Shown here: piece after piece, positions 41,932 to 49,500 of the stretch
Layout: each line of letters begins with the position of its first letter
Numbering within the stretch: the stretch's first letter is position 1
Source of the DNA: CAYZQH01 sp050300015
Lineage (GTDB): Bacteria; Pseudomonadota; Gammaproteobacteria; Pseudomonadales; Cellvibrionaceae
DNA: 64,000 nucleotides
Assembly (NCBI GenBank): GCA_050300015.1
Contig: JBNKWZ010000004.1
Coordinates: 1-64,000, forward strand
Direction: 5' to 3'
Notes under the pieces: generated by a model
Databases searched by the model: none
Seen by the model: the letters and a program-made list of their open reading frames with translations, nothing else
What the model was told of the DNA's origin: nothing
Translations under genes and position numbers: made by a program

Positions 41932-43130
41932 ACGTGAACCTGAAGGGCTTTAAGCTCTTCACTTAAAACACTTAACAGGCGATCTATCTGCGCTGAAGTA
42001 TGCTTTGCTGAAAGAGTGATCCGCAACCGAGATGTGCCCACCGGTACAGTGGGCGGGCGAATGGCAGAGACCCACAACTGCTTTTGTAATAATCGCGCAG
42101 AAAGCTCCAAAGTCACGCTTTCATCACCCACCACCAGCGGTTGAATGGCCGTTTCGGAAGGCAGTATGGGTAACCCTAGAGAGCGGGCACCGTGCTTGAA
42201 GCGTTCAATATTGGCCAGTAATGCCAATCGATGCTCAGGCTCTTGCTGCAATAGCTGCAACGACGCGAGTGTTGAAGCGGCCACGGCCGGGGGCATGGCG
42301 GTGGTATACACGTAGGGCCGAGCGAACTGGATACAATACTCAATCAGATCCTGAGAGCCCGCCACAAACGCACCAAAAGTTCCTAGGGCTTTGCCTAGCG
42401 TCGCCATATAAATGGGTAGTGCCGCAGGCCCCAACTGAAAGTGCTGTGCGATACCTCTACCCTGCTCGCCCAAAACACCAAAGCCGTGCGCATCATCCAC
42501 CATTAACCACGCGTTGTACTCATCTGCAGCGCGGACCATTTCAGGTAACAGCGCCATATCCCCATCCATACTAAACACACCATCCACTACAATGAGTTTT
42601 TTGGGCTGCTCGGTGTGCAGCAGACGTGAACGCAAATGAGGAATGTCATTGTGACGAAAGCGCTGGAAGTGTGCTGCAGACAATTGCGCGGCATCAATGA
42701 GGGATGCGTGATTGAGTTTGTCTTCGATGATAGCGCTGCACTTATCAGTTAACGCGTTAATTACACCCAGATTGGCCATATAACCCGTCGAAAACAATAG
42801 CGCACGTTCACGCCCAGTAAACGCTGCTAAAGCCTCTTCAAGTTGGTGATGCACACGGCTGTGCCCGCAAACCAGATGGCTGGCACCGCTGCCTACCCCC
42901 CATTGTTTAGCGGCCGATACAAACGCCTCTTGCACTTTGGGGTGGCTGGCCAAACCAAGATAATCGTTGCTGCAAAAATTCGCAACACGCCCGCCACCCA
43001 ACAAAACTTCTGTCCCCTGAGAGGACTCCAAAATCGGCCTTTTCCGATAGCGGTTTTCGAACTGCCGTTGATCCAACCCCTCGCGTAAAAACGAGGCCAG
43101 TGATTGCGACACCTCAGGTTCCCCTAGCAT
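41928..43130 (-). CDS. bioF: 8-amino-7-oxononanoate synthase
   Basis: PLP enzyme that condenses pimeloyl-ACP with alanine. The 400-residue protein has the aminotransferase-type blocks FCSNDYLGLASHP near the N-terminus, VDDAHGFGVLGEQGRG and the PLP lysine in TLGKALGTFGAF. It abuts bioB (stop at 43131) with no gap, and overlaps bioHC by four bases. Confidence 0.96.
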   Translation of the reverse strand: MLGEPEVSQSLASFLREGLDQRQFENRYRKRPILESSQGTEVLLGGGRVANFCSNDYLGLASHPKVQEAFVSAAKQWGVGSGASHLVCGHSRVHHQLEEALAAFTGRERALLFSTGYMANLGVINALTDKCSAIIEDKLNHASLIDAAQLSAAHFQRFRHNDIPHLRSRLLHTEQPKKLIVVDGVFSMDGDMALLPEMVRAADEYNAWLMVDDAHGFGVLGEQGRGIAQHFQLGPAALPIYMATLGKALGTFGAFVAGSQDLIEYCIQFARPYVYTTAMPPAVAASTLASLQLLQQEPEHRLALLANIERFKHGARSLGLPILPSETAIQPLVVGDESVTLELSARLLQKQLWVSAIRPPTVPVGTSRLRITLSAKHTSAQIDRLLSVLSEELKALQVHV

Positions 43131-44177
43131 TCAAGCCTTGGCGGCATCATAAAAAAAACGATCGTTTTGCGCGGCGTTCACTCGCTCTAAAACCGCCTCT
43201 GTTTGTTGCCTTTCGTCTGCGTGTATCTCAAGCGTCTCTGGCTGAATGCCGAGGCGCTGTAGAAGCTGCATATCTTTATTCGCTTCGGGGTTGGGCGTTG
43301 TTAACAGTTTTTCACCATAAAAAATAGAATTCGCCCCTGCCATAAACGCAAGCGCTTGCGTTTGCTCATTCATATCCTCCCTCCCGGCAGACAGGCGAAC
43401 ATGGGAGCGCGGCATCAGAATTCGGGCCACAGCAATAGTGCGAATAAAATCAAACGGGTCCAGTGCCGTTTCGGCTTCTAAGGGGGTGCCAGGCACACGC
43501 ACAAGCATATTAATCGGGACCGACTCGGGGTGCTCGGCAAGATTCGCCAACTGCATTAAAAGACCCGCGCGATCATTGACACTCTCGCCCATTCCTACGA
43601 TACCACCACAGCACACTTTGATTCCTGCACCGCGAACGTGGGATAGGGTGTCCAGACGATCTTGATAGGTGCGCGTGGTGATGATTTCACCATAAAATTC
43701 TTCAGAGGTATCCAGGTTGTGATTGTAGTAATCCAACCCAGCACTCGCCAACGCGTTCGCTTGGTCAGGCGCCAGCATTCCAAGTGTCATACAGGTTTCC
43801 ATACCTAAAGCTTTTACACCTTTAACCATATCCAGGACGTAGGGCATATCTTTGTGCTTGGGAGAGCGCCAGGCGGCCCCCATACAAAACCGTGTTGCGC
43901 CAGAGGCCTTGGCTTGCTTGGCTTCTTCAAGGACTTTTTCCACCGCCAAGAGCTTTTCACGCTCAAGGCCCGTGTCGTACCGAGCACTCTGGGGGCAGTA
44001 GGCACAGTCTTCTGGACAAGCGCCAGTTTTGATGGAACACAGGGTGCTAATTTGTACCGAATTCGCATCAAAATGTTGACGATGCACCGTTTGGGCTTTA
44101 AACAACAGATCGTTAAAGGACAGTTGAAACAAAGCGACAACTTCATCGCGCGACCAATCATGACGTACAGCGCTCAT
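43131..44177 (-). CDS. bioB: Biotin synthase
   Basis: Radical SAM enzyme that inserts sulfur into dethiobiotin. The 348-residue protein has the cluster motif C-x3-C-x2-C as CPEDCAYC (C54, C58, C61) and the family blocks GACPEDCAYCPQSARY and YYNHNLDTSEEFYG. It is first in the bioB-bioF-bioHC-bioD operon. bioA is not in the window. A BirA-type operator and a good sigma-70 promoter lie just upstream (44211-44264). Confidence 0.97.
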   Translation of the reverse strand: MSAVRHDWSRDEVVALFQLSFNDLLFKAQTVHRQHFDANSVQISTLCSIKTGACPEDCAYCPQSARYDTGLEREKLLAVEKVLEEAKQAKASGATRFCMGAAWRSPKHKDMPYVLDMVKGVKALGMETCMTLGMLAPDQANALASAGLDYYNHNLDTSEEFYGEIITTRTYQDRLDTLSHVRGAGIKVCCGGIVGMGESVNDRAGLLMQLANLAEHPESVPINMLVRVPGTPLEAETALDPFDFIRTIAVARILMPRSHVRLSAGREDMNEQTQALAFMAGANSIFYGEKLLTTPNPEANKDMQLLQRLGIQPETLEIHADERQQTEAVLERVNAAQNDRFFYDAAKA

Positions 44178-44210
44178 ACCCTAATCACTCAAAAAAACAC
44201 GGAAGCCGCT

Positions 44211-44264
44211 ATGATAAGCGAGCGCCGCTTGTTGTCAACTTTTTTGGCAGAACCTGGTTTACTG
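44211..44264 (-). promoter_or_regulatory. bioB promoter overlapped by a BirA-type operator
   Basis: On the minus strand TTGACA (44238-44233), a 16-base spacer and TATCAT (44216-44211) make a strong sigma-70 promoter. Over the -35, TTGTCAACT (44232-44240) and GGTTTACTG (44256-44264) with a 15-base gap match the BirA operator TTGTAAACC-N15-GGTTTACAA at 7 of 9 positions in each half. BirA with biotinyl-AMP would block RNA polymerase here. The predicted start is about 27 bases before the bioB ATG. Confidence 0.7.
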
Positions 44265-44461
44265 CCAGCAATTCCATCAAACCCTTTTACTCCCCTAACA
44301 CAAACGATCCGTATGTGGCCGCATAGAAGTACAAGGAATACTGGTGGACTGTCGGGTGGCATGAACGCTGAAGTAGAAAAGTCCGAAGGCCCCGCGTTAA
44401 TTGAGGTACTGGCGCCAATGTGCGGATGGGCTGGCGCGTCAATAGCTCGCGCGAACAGGCA

Positions 44462-45286
44462 CTATTTGGATTGCCACAATCGCCGCGTGATCACAAACCC
44501 CACACTGGCATAATCAGTGGTTTCCAGCAAAGGACTGTCTTCAAACGTGGCACCCTTTAGGTTGTCGTAACGCAAAGCAACGCCGAATCGCCAGGGCCCC
44601 AGCTGACGGTAAAACCCCAGGCGCGAAAATACCCCACCATAACCACCAGACGCCTGGTAAAGCGGCCGATTTTGCGTCACAAACTCCGGTGCCACGGCAT
44701 AAAAATACTGATGATTGTCCGCATCAGCCCAAATCGCTCCAGTGTTAAATGACAAGCGCCACCCCGAACCGATATTGGGGTGGCGCCAAGTCAAGCGGGG
44801 GTTAAATACCATGCCCACACCATCGATACCGCTGGAACTGAGTGATAAGGCCCAACGCAGAGGCAGACGCATAGACCAACCCTCGCTAAAATTTTGTCCG
44901 CTGAGATTAATATCCACAGACGGTCCAATTTCAACAATCGGATCGAGGTCCGGCATTCCCCTTCGCGGGTTGCTGTCGTCACTGTCTCCGCTTAGGGCAC
45001 CATCCACCGAAAGGTTAAGCTCTACACGCCGATTGGCGTACAACTGTCCTTTGACACCCGTACGCTCCACTTTAAAAATTTTACCGTTATACAGCACATA
45101 AGGTAAAACCAGTGCACGCATAGAAGTGTGTTTGGCCCCCCGATAATCCGCAGCATATTGAGAGAGAAGCCCAACGCCCACCTCCCATTTTGGCTCACTT
45201 GGCAATGACCTTTCTGCAGCGAATGCGCTGTGCAAGCCACCGCCAAAAATCAGTGCGCCCACGGCGAAAGATCGCAAAAAATGCAT
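44462..45286 (-). CDS. MipA/OmpV family outer membrane protein
   Basis: A 274-residue protein with a signal peptide (cut near SAFAAE). The body consists of alternating hydrophobic beta-strands and ends in an aromatic/polar strand (YASVGFVITRRLWQSK), as in outer-membrane barrels. Family blocks GVGLLSQYAADYRGA and VLPYVLYNGKIFKVE are clear. MipA of E. coli scaffolds murein enzymes; OmpV-like members are porins, and the role here is unknown. The gene starts only 42 bases after pnp, and the pnp terminator fills that gap, so its promoter must lie inside pnp or it depends on read-through. The ribosome site is AGAGG. Confidence 0.87.
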   Translation of the reverse strand: MHFLRSFAVGALIFGGGLHSAFAAERSLPSEPKWEVGVGLLSQYAADYRGAKHTSMRALVLPYVLYNGKIFKVERTGVKGQLYANRRVELNLSVDGALSGDSDDSNPRRGMPDLDPIVEIGPSVDINLSGQNFSEGWSMRLPLRWALSLSSSGIDGVGMVFNPRLTWRHPNIGSGWRLSFNTGAIWADADNHQYFYAVAPEFVTQNRPLYQASGGYGGVFSRLGFYRQLGPWRFGVALRYDNLKGATFEDSPLLETTDYASVGFVITRRLWQSK

Positions 45287-45300
45287 AATAGCCTCTCGAA

Positions 45301-45322
45301 AAAAAACCCGCCTAAGCGGGTT
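45301..45322 (-). terminator. pnp terminator
   Basis: On the minus strand AACCCGC, CTTA loop and GCGGGTT are followed by TTTTTT. It lies seven bases after the pnp stop codon and ahead of the MipA-family gene. Confidence 0.85.
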
Positions 45323-45328
45323 TTATCA

Positions 45329-47476
45329 TTACTCTTTCGCTTCCGGTGCTTCGTCTGAAGCCTCGACCGCGACTTCTTCTTTGGGTGGCGGTGGTGGCAA
45401 GGTTTCCTTAATGGAAAGCTTAATGCGACCGCGATTGTCCACATCCAAGCATTTGACCTTAACCATCTGGCCTTCTTGCAAGTAATCGGTCACAGTATTG
45501 ACACGTTCATGGGCAATTTGAGATATGTGAACCAAACCGTCTTTACCCGGCAAGAAGTTAACAAAAGCGCCGAAATCCACAATTCGAACCACTTTACCTT
45601 CGTAAATCTCCCCAATCTCGGCTTCCGCTGTGATGGCGGTAATACGATTAACGGCCGCTTCCAAACCCTCACCATCAACTGCGTAGATTTTAACCGTGCC
45701 ATTGTCATCAATATCCACAGACGCACCGGTCTCTTCAGTAATAGAACGGATAGTTGCACCGCCCTTACCAATGATATCGCGAATTTTATCGGGGTCGACT
45801 TTCATGGTGTGGAACTGGGGTGCATTGTCTGAAAGCTTCTCACGCGGTGTAGAAATCACTCGATTCATTTCAGCAAGGATGTGCAAACGTGCCTGCAAAG
45901 CTTGCTCAAGCGCCACTTCCATAATCTCTTCGGTGATGCCTTCAATTTTGATATCCATTTGCAACGCCGTCACACCATTGGCAGTACCGGCGACTTTAAA
46001 GTCCATGTCACCCAGGTGATCTTCGTCTCCCAAGATATCGGTCAATACGGCAAAGCTATCGCCTTCTTTCACCAATCCCATGGCAATACCCGCCACCGGA
46101 GACTTCAAGGGCACACCAGCATCCATCAGCGCCAAACTGGCACCACACACAGACGCCATTGAACTTGAGCCGTTAGATTCCGTGATTTCACTGACAACAC
46201 GCATGGTGTAAGGAAACTGCTCTTCATTTGGCAACATGGCAGCAACACCACGACGCGCCAAACGACCATGACCGATCTCGCGGCGGCCAGTCGCACCCAT
46301 ACGACCACACTCGCCCACAGAATAGGGTGGGAAATTGTAATGCAGCATAAAATTATCGCGTCGCTCACCTTCCAGCGCATCGATAATTTGTGCGTCACGC
46401 GCTGAGCCCAGAGTGGAAACGACTAGAGCCTGCGTTTCACCGCGGGTAAACAATGCCGAGCCGTGAACCTTAGGCAATACACCCACTTCGATTTGCAGTT
46501 GGCGCACGGTTTTGTTGTCGCGACCGTCGATGCGAGGCTCACCGGCCACAATCGCCGAACGCACGATAGCTTTTTCAAGCTTGCTGAAAACGCTTTTGAC
46601 ATCGTCTTCACTGGCACCATTGGCCTCATCGGAAAACTGTTCCACGGCCTGAGAGCGCAGTTCACCCAAACGGTCGTAGCGCTTAGCTTTATCGGTAATG
46701 CGATAAGCTGTTGCGATAGATTCCCCAAACTCGCTTTTTATGGCTTCAACCAGTGCTTCGTTTTGGACAACAGGCGTCCACTCCCAACGAGGTTTACCTG
46801 CTTCTGCAGCCAATTCTGACACCGCTTGGATCACGGCCTGCATCTCCTGGTGCGCAAACAAAACAGCACCTAGCATGATGTCTTCTGGCAATTCGTTGGC
46901 TTCGGACTCCACCATCAATACGGCATCTTTGGTTCCGGCCACAACCATATCCAACTCTGCTGTTTTTAACGTTGAATAGGTGGGGTTCAGCAAATAGCCA
47001 TCGGCCTCGGTATAGCCCACTCGAGCAGCGCCAATAGGGCCGTTAAAGGGTATGCCCGACAGCGTTAACGCCGCAGACGTACCAATCATTGCCGCAATAT
47101 CGGGGTCCACATTTTTTTCTGAGGACAACACGGTGCACACCACTTGCACTTCTGCCATATAACCATTGGGAAACAACGGACGAATGGGGCGATCGATCAA
47201 ACGTGATGTGAGCGTTTCTTTCTCAGAAGGGCGGCCTTCGCGCTTAAAAAAACCACCAGGGATTTTACCCGCGGCGTAGCTTTTCTCTTGATAATGAACG
47301 GACAATGGGAAAAATCCCTGCCCAGGGGAGGCTTCTTTTGCGCCAACCACGGTACACAAAACACTGGTTTGACCGACAGACACCACCACAGAACCTGTGG
47401 CTTGCCGCGCAACTCTTCCCGTTTCTAAGGTGACCGTGTCATCACCGTATTGAAACTTTTTAACAATAGGATTCAC
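45329..47476 (-). CDS. pnp: Polyribonucleotide nucleotidyltransferase (PNPase)
   Basis: Phosphorolytic 3'-5' exoribonuclease of the degradosome. The 715-residue protein has two RNase PH domains, a KH domain (IRDIIGKGGATIRSITEE at about 562-580) and an S1 domain (GEIYEGKVVRIVDFGAFVNF). The C-terminal tail is acidic. It follows rpsO on the same strand, as in E. coli, where RNase III cutting of the intergenic hairpin controls pnp; a hairpin at 47707-47723 is the counterpart here. Confidence 0.97.
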   Translation of the reverse strand: MNPIVKKFQYGDDTVTLETGRVARQATGSVVVSVGQTSVLCTVVGAKEASPGQGFFPLSVHYQEKSYAAGKIPGGFFKREGRPSEKETLTSRLIDRPIRPLFPNGYMAEVQVVCTVLSSEKNVDPDIAAMIGTSAALTLSGIPFNGPIGAARVGYTEADGYLLNPTYSTLKTAELDMVVAGTKDAVLMVESEANELPEDIMLGAVLFAHQEMQAVIQAVSELAAEAGKPRWEWTPVVQNEALVEAIKSEFGESIATAYRITDKAKRYDRLGELRSQAVEQFSDEANGASEDDVKSVFSKLEKAIVRSAIVAGEPRIDGRDNKTVRQLQIEVGVLPKVHGSALFTRGETQALVVSTLGSARDAQIIDALEGERRDNFMLHYNFPPYSVGECGRMGATGRREIGHGRLARRGVAAMLPNEEQFPYTMRVVSEITESNGSSSMASVCGASLALMDAGVPLKSPVAGIAMGLVKEGDSFAVLTDILGDEDHLGDMDFKVAGTANGVTALQMDIKIEGITEEIMEVALEQALQARLHILAEMNRVISTPREKLSDNAPQFHTMKVDPDKIRDIIGKGGATIRSITEETGASVDIDDNGTVKIYAVDGEGLEAAVNRITAITAEAEIGEIYEGKVVRIVDFGAFVNFLPGKDGLVHISQIAHERVNTVTDYLQEGQMVKVKCLDVDNRGRIKLSIKETLPPPPPKEEVAVEASDEAPEAKE

Positions 47477-47706
47477 AATTATATCCTTGTATTTTTCTCT
47501 ATTAATGGGTCACTCTTAATTTTAGTGACATCTGATAACTGTTAACGACCGGTATATCTATAGGCCGTTAGCCGTTTGAACCTACACTCAAACGGGTACT
47601 GCAAACACCTCATAAGGGCACCTCAGTGCCATTACAAATGCAATGCAAAATGGGCAACAAACAAGCGCCTACCCACCGATAAAACACACTGGAATAATAC
47701 AGAAAT

Positions 47707-47723
47707 GCCCGCATGGTGCGGGC
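47707..47723 (-). terminator. rpsO-pnp intergenic terminator hairpin
   Basis: GCCCGC and GCGGGC form a six-base stem around ATGGT or its complement, followed on the minus strand by ATTTCTGT. It lies nine bases beyond the rpsO stop. It probably ends part of the rpsO transcripts. The remaining gap to pnp (47477-47706) is the pnp leader. Confidence 0.65.
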
Positions 47724-47731
47724 ACTGTCAA

Positions 47732-48001
47732 TTAACGACGCAAACCTAGCTTTTGAATCAGGCTAGCGTAACGCTCGGTGTTTTTGGACTTAAGATAATC
47801 CAGCAACTTGCGACGCTGGTTAACCATTCGGATTAAACCGCGACGAGAATGGTGGTCTTGCTTGTTGGATTCAAAGTGACCTTGCAACTTATTGATGTTA
47901 GCGGTCAGTAAAGCCACTTGAACCTCTGGTGAGCCGGTATCACCTTCAGCGGTTTGATGCGTTTTAACGATTTCTGCTTTTTCTTGAGCACTCAGTGCCA
48001 T
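47732..48001 (-). CDS. rpsO: 30S ribosomal protein S15
   Basis: An 89-residue ribosomal protein binding 16S rRNA helices 20-22. The family blocks TGSPEVQVALLTANIN, HHSRRGLIRMVNQRRKLLDYL and the C-terminal IQKLGLRR are intact. It sits between truB and pnp in the standard order. Confidence 0.98.
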   Translation of the reverse strand: MALSAQEKAEIVKTHQTAEGDTGSPEVQVALLTANINKLQGHFESNKQDHHSRRGLIRMVNQRRKLLDYLKSKNTERYASLIQKLGLRR

Positions 48002-48134
48002 GTCAAATTCCTCTTATCTATAATGAATATGCACTCTGCAAGAGCCCTTACAGAGAGTGTCGGCCAACCCGTGCATATCGACAGGCTGGTCGTCTTGGCT
48101 CGAAAATAGATTACTTTTTTAAGCCAAATTTCTG

Positions 48135-49076
48135 TTAACCCGGCACCACCAAACGGCGTGGGGCCACACATCCGTCGTCGGTGATCTCACCAACGCCTAA
48201 AAATTCACCATCTTCGCGACAAACGCGCACTGTATCACCTTGCTCTCCCAAGCGGTAGACCTTTAAGTTCATAACCGCTTGGCCATGACAAAAATAGTGA
48301 CAACTGTCCGCATCCAACCGTACCTGGGGCATATCGCCCAACAAAGTGTCCACCGGTAGTAAGTGGTGATCCAGCACTTCGGCTTGGCGTTCTCCGCGTT
48401 CATCCATTAGAGCCTCCAACGACACCATTTGGTCGGTGTCGAGTCCTCCAGCCATCGTGCGGTGCAAGCGTTCTACATAGCCACCTACGCCCAAGGCTTT
48501 ACCCAAATCGTCGGCGAGGCTTCGAATGTAAGTCCCTTTGCTGCAGTGAACCTCCACATCCAATTCCGCGAGTTTACCGGGACGAAAGTCCACAACGGTA
48601 TACTCATAGAGAGTCACTGGCCGAGCCTCACGTTCAACTTCAATTCCGAGACGCGCCAACTTGTAAAGGGGTTGGCCATTGTGCTTGAGCGCTGAAACCA
48701 TGGGCGGCACTTGTAATATGTCTCCACGGTAGTTCGAAAGTTCGACTTCAATTTGCTCAAGCGTTATATGGCTAGCGTCCGTTTGCGCCAAAATGTCACC
48801 TTCGCAATCTGCCGTGGAAGTGCTTCCCCCCAATACAAAGGTACTGACATAACGCTTATCGGCATCTAACAAAAACTGCGAAAACTTGGTTGCCTCACCA
48901 AAACAAATAGGCAGTACCCCAGTCGCCAAAGGGTCTAGACTTCCGGTGTGCCCCGCCTTGTTCGCAAAAAAAAGGCGCTTGGCCCTTTGTAAGGCATCGT
49001 TGGAGCTCAACCCCGAAGGTTTATTCAACACCAAAACCCCAGAAAGCGGCCGACCAAATGATCGCTTGCGACCCAA
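48135..49076 (-). CDS. truB: tRNA pseudouridine-55 synthase
   Basis: Makes pseudouridine 55 in the T-loop of tRNA. The 313-residue protein has the catalytic block AGHTGSLDPLATGVLPICFG with the active-site Asp, and the GTYIRSLADDLG block. A C-terminal PUA-like part is present. It is three bases after rbfA, same strand. Confidence 0.96.
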   Translation of the reverse strand: MGRKRSFGRPLSGVLVLNKPSGLSSNDALQRAKRLFFANKAGHTGSLDPLATGVLPICFGEATKFSQFLLDADKRYVSTFVLGGSTSTADCEGDILAQTDASHITLEQIEVELSNYRGDILQVPPMVSALKHNGQPLYKLARLGIEVEREARPVTLYEYTVVDFRPGKLAELDVEVHCSKGTYIRSLADDLGKALGVGGYVERLHRTMAGGLDTDQMVSLEALMDERGERQAEVLDHHLLPVDTLLGDMPQVRLDADSCHYFCHGQAVMNLKVYRLGEQGDTVRVCREDGEFLGVGEITDDGCVAPRRLVVPG

Positions 49077-49079
49077 ACC

Positions 49080-49466
49080 CTAGTCTCCTCGGTTTCGACG
49101 ATTCTGCTCGTCTGCGGATATCGCGTTGTTGATCAGTGCACTCAAGGCTTGCCCTTTGATATTGGACTCGTCATAAATAAAACTCAGACGAGGGGAAGAT
49201 CGCATGGTCAATTCTTTACCCAGCAGCGATCGCAAAAAGTTGGCTGTTTTGTTTAAAATTTCCGTGGAAACACGGCACTTTTCAGCATCGTTTTCGCCCA
49301 CGAATGTCACATACACTTTTGCCAAAGACAAATCTCGGGTGACATCCACTGCGTTAATATTGACCATTCCCAACCTTGGGTCGCGAATTTCCTCGCGAAT
49401 GGCCTTTGCTAAAAATCGTTGAACCGCATCAGCGATGCGGTCAGCCCGAGTGTATTCTTTTGCCAT
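49080..49466 (-). CDS. rbfA: Ribosome-binding factor A
   Basis: 30S maturation factor and cold-shock protein. The ATG at 49466 gives 128 residues (MAKEYTRADRIADAVQRFLA), the family's normal start and length; the frame is open 29 codons further into infB. KH-like blocks RDPRLGMVNINAVDVTRDLS and PRLSFIYDES are present. It lies 34 bases after infB. Confidence 0.96.
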   Translation of the reverse strand: MAKEYTRADRIADAVQRFLAKAIREEIRDPRLGMVNINAVDVTRDLSLAKVYVTFVGENDAEKCRVSTEILNKTANFLRSLLGKELTMRSSPRLSFIYDESNIKGQALSALINNAISADEQNRRNRGD

Positions 49467-49500
49467 GGTATTGAAACAAAACAACGCCTGTAGAAAGGAA

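Noticed and set aside
44178..44461. BioR-type operator before bioB
   Set aside because: The site has the long two-half layout with a 15-base gap of BirA, not the compact BioR palindrome.
43854..44513. Plus-strand 219-codon frame over bioB and its promoter
   Set aside because: It runs antisense to the clear bioB gene and across the BirA-type operator, with no protein-like features.
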